Source of the DNA: Toxorhynchites rutilus septentrionalis
Lineage: Eukaryota; Arthropoda; Insecta; Diptera; Culicidae
NCBI RefSeq assembly: GCF_029784135.1
Contig: NC_073745.1
Span: forward strand, 165,415,328-165,479,327
Direction: 5' to 3'
Length of the DNA: 64,000 nt
Position numbers and translations under genes: made by a program. Position 1 is the first letter of the stretch, and every line of letters begins with the position of its first letter. This document shows, in pieces, positions 56,452 to 64,000 of the stretch. Under the pieces are notes generated by a model, which worked only from the letters and a program-made list of their open reading frames with translations, did not search any database and was not told where the DNA came from.

Positions 56452-56520
56452 CTAGAGGCGAATGAATTGAAAAATTTAAACCCTCTTGAAGCCAAAAAGA
56501 AGAAGAAGAAGAAAGAAATA
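56452..56520 (+). repeat. SINE/LINE-like 3' tail with (GAA)n, copy 1
   Basis: CTAGAGGCGAATGAATTG..., partly complementary GAGG/CCTC ends, followed by an AAGAAGAAG run. Recurs at 57,573 and inverted at 59,205. Confidence 0.55.
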
Positions 56521-56870
56521 CATAGCTCATCATGTTGCTCCTTAGTTATGTTTCTATACAATGCAGATGTAACGTCAGTCAATTTTCAACATCAGTTATC
56601 AACCAAAGAAAGCAGTTCTTGCTACCGAGAAAATTCGAGAATGCCATCCTGCATACAATGTGTTGTAATTTGAAGCCACTTTCAATTCGGGAACCATGCT
56701 GAATGAAAACTGAAAACTGAATGATCAATTTAAAAGACCCCAACCACCAATAAGTTCAAAAACAAGCATAAACAAAATAAATCAGTTCATATTATATGCC
56801 ATATTATGTCACTTTAGAATGCATTGGTATTGTGAATAACTTTTAATAACTCTTCTTTAAAAGGTTTAAT

Positions 56871-56886
56871 GGCCATGAAAAGCGTC
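56871..56886 (-). terminator. Histone-type 3' stem-loop, degraded
   Basis: Minus strand GACGCT-TTTC-ATGGCC, with two weak pairs. AAAGAAGAGTTATT follows. Part of Hel-3. Confidence 0.55.
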
Positions 56887-57178
56887 GTGTTTTACGGTGG
56901 CTGGTTTTGCCACCAAAGCAATCTGTATAAACTTTTTCCTTCTTCTATCTGCTGCCGTTTTGGGATTGCGTTTGCCACTCGCTGAAACTAGTTGTTGCTA
57001 CCGAACCGAATGTGTTCTGTTCTGTAGGCGGGTTTTCTTCCTATCCTCCTGAGAAGGGCCGTTTTTTTTTGGGTTTCGGAACACACCATTCGCTTGAAAT
57101 CTAGGTCACTTGTGATTCGTTACCGCTTTGGTCCTCGGATCAGTAAATATTTACTTTCCTTTACAGCATATATTAAAT

Positions 57179-57426
57179 GAGGGGCTTAGAATGAAAGGGG
57201 TGTAAGTGATTTGATCGATTTCTCTACATCGACTCTCTCTTTTGGTCATAACTCCGCAGCAAATACATTCCCAACTGTTTTTCACAATGTAGGTCAGAAC
57301 CTCATCTATCGGATTCTATAGCAAACTTAAATTGGAACGTTTTTGCAGTTGAGTTATTAACTGAATAAAAAGTTGCTGAAGAGAAATCGATCAAGTCACT
57401 TACACCCCTTGCATTCTAAGCCCCTC
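57179..57426. mobile_element. MITE with 47-bp TIRs
   Basis: GAGGGGCTTAGAATGAAAGG at 57179 and its near-complement ending at 57426; arms match over about 47 bp (including GTGTAAGTGA and TCGATTTCTCT). 248 bp, non-coding. AT-rich target; duplication ambiguous. Confidence 0.75.
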
Positions 57427-57572
57427 AAATATCTTATGAAGCATAGGATTCCTTCCTACCTTCTTCTTGAATCGAAAATCGAGCGGACAGATCTGATGGG
57501 TGATTTTTTGTTTTTGGTTTCCCTTTTGCCAGTCCCCTATGGTTTTATTGTGGCTCTTCACTGGGCTAGAGG

Positions 57573-57632
57573 CGAATGAACTGCAAAGTTTAAAGCCTCT
57601 CAAAAACAAAGAAGAAGAAGAAGAAGAAAATA
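57573..57632 (+). repeat. SINE/LINE-like 3' tail with (GAA)n, copy 2
   Basis: TAGAGGCGAATGAACTGCAA then AAGCCTCTC and a GAAGAAGAAG run. It is joined directly to the H2B 5' leader (TACATTCATTACGATTTG). Confidence 0.55.
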
Positions 57633-57681
57633 CATTCATTACGATTTGTTCGCTCGTTGGATTCACATGCAGGCTAAAAAG

Positions 57682-57697
57682 GGTCCTTTTCAGGATC
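57682..57697 (+). terminator. Histone-type 3' stem-loop (H2B)
   Basis: GGTCCT-TTTC-AGGATC, downstream TCTAAAGAG. Upstream is the same leader-to-3'UTR deletion junction (CACATGCAG|GCTAAAAAG) as at 18,540. Confidence 0.8.
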
Positions 57698-58290
57698 ACA
57701 AAATTATCTTTAATCTAAAGAGTTTATTGTTTTATTATCACTCAATATCCCCATCTTGTTCGGCTTCCTGTTTAGCGATTGCGTTTGCCACTCGCCACAG
57801 CTTTCACAGTTGGAAAATTTCTTCCCATCCAGCTTGTGACATGTTGTATAGTAAATTACATTTAATGCGACGTGCCGAAGCACCACTCAGTGTCGCATTG
57901 GAGGCGATTTTAATCTGTAATTAAACATTTGCGATGACAGTGGTACAGTGTCGACTTTCAATGTGGGGTCATAATTTGGACCCCGAACTCTATGTTTACA
58001 AAAATGTCCAACTAAATATGTCGCATTACTGGTCCGTCAAATTAGCTAAATGTCGAGCTAAATGTAAATTACTGTACTTTCAATCTAGAAGCAATTCGAG
58101 AATTGATTAAAATTGAATAATCGGGAAAGTACCCAACCATCAATAAGCTCAGAACAACTGCCAAATGCACATACTCATCATCCTGGCAAACAAATTATGA
58201 AAAAATCAATTTGTGTTTTATTATTATTTTGGATACTGTTTTAGAAAGCATTGAACTGTATTTCCTAAACTCTTTTTTGGAAGGGTTAGT

Positions 58291-58306
58291 GGCCCTGAAA
58301 AGCGCC
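58291..58306 (-). terminator. Histone-type 3' stem-loop (H2A side)
   Basis: Minus strand GGCGCT-TTTC-AGGGCC, then CCAAAAAAGAGTTTAG downstream. Confidence 0.75.
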
Positions 58307-58439
58307 TTGTTTTATGGAATGGTTCCAATTTAGAAAACTTAGTACTTAGGTTTTGAAAAAAAACCATTTCGAACGCCCTCGATGCCGCCTTGTTCTGGAT
58401 TTGCCACCAAAGCAGATAGTATAAAGAACAAACTTTTTC

Positions 58440-58610
58440 TTCTGCTACCTGCTGTCGTTTTGCGATTGCGTTTGCCATTCGCCACTAGCTACAACTGCCT
58501 GTTGTCTTGATGTCCACCGAACCGAATGTGTTCTGTTCTGAATGCTTTTCTTATCGTCGCGAGCAGCTTTGCCAGCCAACTCGATTTGTTGATGTGATGT
58601 GATGCGAAAC
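58440..58610 (-). pseudogene. Histone H2A flank and C-terminal scrap
   Basis: Contains the sequence that follows the H2A fold in the other copies (GTTTGCCATTCGCCACTAGC, GAACCGAATGTGTTCTG) and TCGCGAGCAGCTTTGCCAGC, the alpha2-end codons, on the minus strand. The N-terminal half is deleted to GATGTGATG flank. Fragmentary. Confidence 0.55.
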
Positions 58611-58639
58611 GATGTGGCGTACGGTCAACATGCCAATTG

Positions 58640-58935
58640 AGTAGAACCACCGCATAGAGCGGATCGAATAGATCGCGCAGAGCCTAGTTTGTGGGAATCA
58701 TAGTGGGTGGATCAAATAATCGCGCAGAGCGGGTTGAAATAACCGCGCTGAATAGACAGACACAAGCCAAGCGAGTAAAACAAGCGCATATAGCGGGTCG
58801 AATAGACCGCGCAGAGCTCAATTTTTATAAATCATAGTAGGCGGATCAAGGTATCGCGCTGAGCGGGTTGGTATGACGGCGCTGTAATGAAAATAAATAA
58901 AGGCAGGCGGGTCGAAAGACAGCGCAGAGTAGGAA
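58640..58935. repeat. Palindromic minisatellite
   Basis: At least five diverged repeats of the type GCGCAGAGCGGGTCGAATAGACC, each an imperfect palindrome (GCGGGTC...GACCGCGC). Spacing is irregular, with GGTGGATCAA-type linkers. It begins where Hel-3 homology ends. Confidence 0.7.
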
Positions 58936-59204
58936 AAAAAACCGTGCTAAGTGTATCGGAAAAACTTCACCGAGCAGGTTATCAGAGTCATGCTGAACAA
59001 AATAAAACAAACATGACAAATTACAATATATTTAAGATATATCCAAAAGTTTTGTGTTTCCCTTTCAGTTTCGGCTATGTGGCATCAGAGGAGCGGATTC
59101 ACAAATCGCGCTCTGATAAGAAAAAGAATAAGTGAATAAGCTAGCGAAACAAATTACTGCTAAAATGTACAATGAAGAAACTAACTGAAACGGAGCACTT
59201 CTTC

Positions 59205-59255
59205 TTTTTTGTTTTAAAGAGGCTTTAAACTTTCCAGTTCATTCACCTCTAAGGA
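59205..59255 (-). repeat. SINE/LINE-like 3' tail, inverted copy
   Basis: Minus strand TTAGAGGTGAATGAACTGG then AAGCCTCT and an AAGAAGAAG run. Confidence 0.5.
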
Positions 59256-60251
59256 ATACATACAAATCGGAAATATAACAGGCCGATGAGGTACATATCG
59301 AGGTGAAGCAGTAGGCCAAGTATATTTGTATTGGCGAGCAAAATTATTTGCATTCTATACGAAGTGTATATGGAAGAAACAAAACAATGTTCAAAATACT
59401 CATGATTTCATGATGATTTGAGCCAAATTTCTCATGAAATCTTGTAACTTTTTGTTTTTTAACAGATGACAATTGTATGGTGACTTATTTCCCTTTTTTA
59501 TGTGGTGAAAAGGCCCAGAGAGACGTCCTAGTTTTAGTCCTAAATATCAGTAACATTTTCAGTGAAATTCTGCTTAATTGAAGACTATTTTACCACATCA
59601 CACAAACCGAAAATGAGAGCCATAGTAATATTAATATGGTATCGTTAAAATAAGGATAGTTCGTTTGTTTCTATGGCCGTGGGGGAGTGAAAATGTCTCA
59701 CTAAAATATTACTTTTATTGGTCTTCTTCGACGTGATTTCACAAATGTACACTGTACGCTGTCACATTATGTTTCTAATACGCGAGTACATCAATAAAAT
59801 GTTTGTTTTTCATTGATAAAACACTTATTGAAAATAGCATTTTTACACGAATGTGGGAGGCAATCAAATATAAACACAGATATTATCGTCATGATGTGAG
59901 AAGTAGTTATGGCAGCACATGCTATGTCGCTCGTAACCTCACCATCTTCATTACCTTCATTTTCAGGTCATTGATAACAGACATAGAACAAAAGGGAATA
60001 CACTCGGAAAAGAAATTAACTATCTGGTCTATAATAGATCTATTGCCACAATATGATTCATATTTTAACTCACTTTCCAAAAGCAAACACTTTGATGGGT
60101 CACGCGTCGAATAATTTCACTACCCTATGATATGCAAATGCACCACGAGTGAGACTCGATGTTGTAGGTTTTGGTACAGCCATTTTACATCGTGTGAGAT
60201 AAAAAATCGAGGATTAATCAAACCTTCATTCTAGAATAAATCAATCGATTT
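59256..60251. other. No recognisable feature
   Basis: 1 kb of AT-rich sequence. A 103-aa open frame at 59803-60114 shows no motif. No repeat ends seen. Confidence 0.35.
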
Positions 60252-60342
60252 TTGACGTAGGACTACGTCTAACCGGATATGGGGTGTGAAATGGAAATCT
60301 AGGCACTGAACAAGTAGGAAAAAATGCAAGATTTGGAATATA
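60252..60342 (+). mobile_element. Hel-4: 5' end of a Helentron-like element
   Basis: TT plus GACGTAGGACTACGTC (60254-60269), then TAACCGGATATGGGGTGTG, matching the 5' end of Hel-1/Hel-2 for about 90 bp until GCAAGATTTGGAA, where LINE-D begins. Opposite orientation to Hel-1, -2 and -3. Confidence 0.65.
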
Positions 60343-60729
60343 CATGTAATAATACCTTCCTTCCGACCCGTAAAAATGACATGAAATACAGTTTGAATAG
60401 ATAATAAAATATAGTGGTTTTGAATTTAATGGTATATAGTATAGCTGAAAAATGGAGAGGTTTATTTAATGAATTTATCCTCCTTGGTGAGTGTGGCTGT
60501 AGGAATAGGAAGTTGATTAAAGTATAATGTAATGGATAGAAGATAGATGTGGGTATGAAAGTATATATTATATTATTTGTTATTTATTATTATTGAATGC
60601 GTGTATATACATGTATGAATACCTTCCTTCCGACCCGTACATACATGTGTATACACACATAAACACGCATACATGACTGTGAAGTGGCGAACTTTAATAA
60701 GCAATTTCCAAGGTATTTAGTATTTCGGT

Positions 60730-62388
60730 TTAGATTTTACCAAAGAAGTCGGTTTCTTTCAGAAACGCAATTAAATTGGTTTCTTGGGTCTCGTCTCTAC
60801 TGAGGATATCTCGGAGACTCTGACCTATGTTGTGTCGGACTCGAGCATCTTTGGTATGTTGACATTCAAGTAAAAGATGGCTAACGGAAACCAGAGCTTC
60901 GTTGCAAGCACATTGGGGTTTTTCGGCTCTGCAGAACAAGTGTGAGTGGGTGAAGTTAGTGTGCCCAATTCGAAGACGGGTAAGGACTTGCCTTTCCCTA
61001 CTATTGAGACGGTCCTCCCAAGGGAGAGTGGAATTTTTAATTTTATGAAGATGAGTGGGACGGCTGTTTATCCAACCTATGTCCCAACTTTCACGGACTT
61101 GCTGTTTTACCCAGCGGACAATGTCAGATGGAGGACAGGGCATGTCTGGGGGTTCTATTTTGCTGCCCTTGCCGGCCAGTATGTCGGCGGCTGTGTTTCC
61201 GCGTATTCCTGAGTGACCAGGAACCCAGCAGAAGGAGATGTTTTTATTTGAAGCAGCCTCTTCTGTTTGCTTAATCCATGGGTGTTTGCTGTTTCCACTC
61301 AGAAGATCATGGAGACAGCTAGCTGAGTCGGAGAATATTGTGGTAGGAAGAAAATCATGGGTGCATTCTTGGGTAGCTATTAAAAGGGCGAAAGCTTCCG
61401 CACTGAAGATGGAGCATTGCGGTGGAAGAGAAAAGCTACCAGTGTATCTACTCTCAAAGATTCCACATCCAACTCCATCGGCACTGACTGAACCATCTGT
61501 GTATACCTGGTGGTTGATTTGAAAATTGGATGCAACGAGGTTATTGAAGCAGGCTTTGACTTTTGGAGAAGGGTCTCCCGCCCGAACTGCCTTGAGAAGT
61601 TCAAGGTTAATGTTCGGCGGTTTGACGTTCCAATTTCTTCCCGTCGCAGATGAACGTTCACATATATCGGGAAGATCTTTGTTCGTGAGATTTTTGAACC
61701 ATGTTTTAGCCCTATGTATTAATGGGACATTGTGGTCGCTTTCGGGGAGTGACAAGTGACGGATGGCTTTATTAGTGATGGCTTTTGTTACCAGGTGGGT
61801 GAAGGGAAGTTGCCCACTTTCTGCCATTACAGCAAGAGTAGGACTGGAGGGAAAAGCGCCAATTGCGAGCCGAATTGCTTTATTGTAAATTGGTTGAATG
61901 GTGTTTAACACCCTGTCCCCTCCACGGCTGAAGGTGCCTATTCCGTAAAGGATTTGTGGGACCAACCAAACATTTACAACATTTAGCAGCGTCTTTCTAT
62001 GGCCAGAGGCTAGGTTGCCTGCGATAGCCTTGATGATGTTCAATTTCTTTCTGGTGGCTATTTTGGTCTTTTGGGAATGTGATAGGAAGTTGAGTTTCTT
62101 GTCGAAAGTAACCCCTAGTATTTTCAATGTCCTCATTGTAGGGATCGGGATTTTGTTGAGCTGAAGATAGGTTCTCCTTCTGAGAGCTTTTACGATATGT
62201 ATGTGTTTGGATTTCTCCGGGGAAATTTTAAAACCTGTTTTTAGAGCCCAGTTTTGGATGGAGTCTAAGGTTTTTTGAAGCCTCTTTCTCTGAATTAAGC
62301 CGAAGCAGCTCGTAGAGATAAGAGTGATGTCATCTGCATAGACTATGATCTTTATATGGTCCGGGATAATCTCGAATAGAGATTGCAT
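60730..62388 (-). pseudogene. LINE-D ORF2, RT end and RNase H
   Basis: Frame from 62388: MQSLFEIIPDHIKIIVYADD (catalytic YADD), SPEKSKHIHIV and KILGVTFDKKLNFLSH (RT end). RNase H has VYTDGSVSADGVGCGIF, IFSAEAFALLIA, IFSDSASCLHDLL and CWVPGHSGIRGNTAADILA. A CX1CX9HLLLEC finger lies near the end, and the frame closes ETDFFGKI at 60730. All RNase H acidic residues are present. It is out of frame with the upstream half. Confidence 0.9.
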
Positions 62389-64000
62389 GGCAATGTTGAA
62401 GAAGGTTGGTGAAAGTGCTGAGCCTTGTGGGAAGCCGTTTTCTGGGATTTTTAGATTGGTGGTTGTTAATAACGGTTTTGAAAGACCGGTTTTCTAGAAA
62501 ACTTTTAACGAAGAGACCTAATCTCCCACGAATCCCCCAGTCGAAAAGACTTTTCAGCACTGGGTACCTCCATGCCCGATCGAAGGCCTTGGATAAATCC
62601 AGGGAAACAATATCAATGTGGTGTAATTTTTCAGTTGCGTCGTCTAGGATTTTTTCGATTGCTACAAGGCAATCTTCTGTACCTTTTCCCGCACGGAAGG
62701 CGAATTGTCTGGGATCAATCAGCTTATTTGACTCTAGAAAAGTCGTTAAGCGTCGATTGATCATTTTTTCCAAGACTTTCCCAACACAACTTAGGAGAGT
62801 GATGGGGCGGAAATTGTCAAGAAGATGATTGTTCATGTCTGGTTTCGGGATACAGATCATTAATCCCTCTTTCCAGCAACTGGGGAGGGTTCCACTGTCC
62901 CAGACTTTGTTGAGGAGCTTCAGAAGTGCTTTTTTCCCGAGATAGGGTAGATTCTTAAGCATAGGGTAGCTGATGTCATCAGGTCCTGTGGATCCTTGTT
63001 TGACTTTGTTCAGTACCCAATCGAGCTCTTTGAGGGAGAGGTTTTTGTTGAAGTCAAATTCCACATCGGTATGAAAATCGATGGGAATTCTTTCGCATTC
63101 CGTTTTGTGGGTTAGAAAGGTTTGGTCGTAGTTTTGATTGGAGGAGGCGGATGCAAAGAAATCTCCAAACGCCTCGGCGATGATTTTCCGGTCATTGGTG
63201 TATTGACCGTTAATTAGAAGATTATATTCTTTGCTTCTTTTCTTTCCATGAAGCCTGCCAATCTTACTCCATAACTCCTTTGTTGACGCGTTGGGATTAA
63301 TTTCGCTGACGAATTTAACCCAACTGTTGTGCTTGGCTGTGTTGATAGCAGTCTTAGCTTCTTTGCGAGCCCTTTGGAACTCTGCAAGCAGAGTGGGTCT
63401 CAGTGGGCTGTCCGGATGGGCCTTTCTTAATTTGCGTAGGGCCTTACGTCGACCTTTGATCGCTGCCTTCAGCTCAGGCGACCACCATGGGACACATTTC
63501 CTGCCAGGGATGCCACTGGTTCTGGGGATGTGCACCATTGCAACTTCTAGGACAACTTTGGAGAATTCCTTGGCTGTCCAATCTCGTTTAGCGGAGAGGC
63601 GGTTTTCAATGTCAAACTGATAGCCAGCCCAGTCAGCGTATTCAAATTTCCATCTTGGCCTTGTTGAAAACTCTGGAGAAGTTTGGCCGAAGGAAGTGAA
63701 GATTGGAAAATGATCGCTTCCGCAAGTATCATCGTGGATGTTCCAAGAAAGTTTTGAAGATTGTTTGTCTGATACTATAGTGAGATCGATGGCTGAAGTA
63801 GTACCAGAATAATGGATCCTGGTGTGTTGGCCGTTGTTAAGAAGGAGCAGAGAATGGTCGGATATGAAATCCTCAATGATGGTTCCTTTTCGATCGAGGT
63901 ATGCACCTCCCCAGGCGTATGAGTGGGCGTTGAAATCACCCATAAGCATGATTGGGGCGGGAAGTTGGGCGAACAGATGGTCCAGTTGGCCGCGTAGAGT
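62330..64000 (-). pseudogene. LINE-D ORF2, endonuclease and RT start
   Basis: The open frame enters from the right edge (FAQLPAPIMLMGDFNAHSYA). Endonuclease: GDFNAHSYAWGGAY, TSAIDLTIVSDK and GSDHFPIFTS. RT: MICIPKPDMNNHLLDNFRPI, QFAFRAGKGTEDCLVAI and VSLDLSKAFDRAW. The GFPQGSALSP region is frame-shifted (RKRLPTRLST) and the frame closes at 62330, overlapping the other half. The start lies outside the window. Confidence 0.9.

Larger units (their letters stand above)
54521..58625 (-). mobile_element. Hel-3: Helentron-like histone element, 5'-truncated
   Basis: Minus-oriented. 3' end at left: A7, then CGAGTAGG, hairpin arms 54527-54535 and 54539-54547, ATIR GACGTAGGA (54553-54561), the same order as Hel-2. 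Contains three minus-strand histone stem-loops, one plus-strand H2B stem-loop and H2A scraps. Similarity to Hel-1/Hel-2 stops at 58625, and no 5' palindrome follows, so the 5' end is lost. Carries ITmD37E copy 2, a 248-bp MITE and two SINE-like tails. Confidence 0.6.
60343..64000 (-). mobile_element. LINE-D (RNase H-bearing), 5' part outside window
   Basis: Minus-oriented LINE whose 3' end abuts Hel-4 sequence at 60343. The 3'UTR (60343-60729) contains a duplicated block with ATACCTTCCTTCCGACCCGT (60351 and 60620) and TACATGTAT motifs. ORF2 extends beyond 64000; ORF1 is not in the window. Differs from LINE-A/B in sequence, but with RNase H it belongs to the I/LOA-like group. Confidence 0.85.

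Overview
The window looks like a heterochromatin-like, transposon-saturated stretch of a culicine mosquito genome, probably Aedini. The evidence is the mosquito ITmD37E (DD37E) transposons, jockey- and I/LOA-type LINEs, Ty1/copia and Ty3/gypsy elements, a tRNA-derived SINE, many TTAA-flanked MITEs and ~56-60 bp introns. I see no intact host gene. The only intact long ORFs are transposon proteins: two full-length 338-aa ITmD37E transposases and LINE ORF1 proteins.

Layout. 1-7.4 kb: an LTR fragment, a Ty3/gypsy pol remnant, a duplicated spliced-gene fragment and four terminal-inverted-repeat elements, three of them TTAA-flanked. 7.7-9.7 kb: histone-bearing element Hel-1. 10.7-17.8 kb: LTR sequence interrupted by a mariner, which is itself interrupted by a nearly complete Ty1/copia. 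17.8-50.6 kb: one element, Hel-2, swollen to 33 kb by nested insertions: Hel-5 (19.6-23.4 kb), LINE-A (24.3-45.9 kb) and Hel-7 (46.3-50.0 kb). LINE-A is split by LINE-B (28.9-44.6 kb, opposite strand). LINE-B is split by Hel-6 (32.2-41.8 kb), and Hel-6 is split by LINE-C (34.9-39.1 kb). 50.6-54.5 kb: LTR leader, a second copia fragment, a SINE and a large foldback. 54.5-58.6 kb: Hel-3, holding a fresh ITmD37E copy. 58.6-60.3 kb: a palindromic minisatellite, then the start of Hel-4. 60.3-64 kb: LINE-D, running off the right edge.

The main discovery candidate is the 'Hel' family. Seven copies begin with TT plus a 16-bp imperfect palindrome (GACGTAGGACTACGTC or close). Every copy whose far end is visible ends with the inverted ATIR (TCCTACGTC), a 6-9-bp hairpin and a short tail next to a T-run. 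Asymmetric inverted repeats, a 3' hairpin, T-run targets and internal satellites are the hallmarks of Helentron-type rolling-circle elements and their non-autonomous HINE/DINE-1-like derivatives. These copies carry histone genes: divergent H2A/H2B pseudogene units with their 3' stem-loops and purine-rich downstream elements (Hel-1, -2, -3), and tandem H4-H1-like chimeras with promoters (Hel-5). Hel-6 and Hel-7 carry a 198-bp satellite whose monomers contain a 6-bp-stem/4-nt-loop plus AAAGAG module resembling a histone 3' end. I infer that rolling-circle elements captured part of the histone cluster and amplified it. No Rep/helicase ORF is present, so all copies here are non-autonomous.

All family names come from reading motifs by eye. 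No database search was possible.
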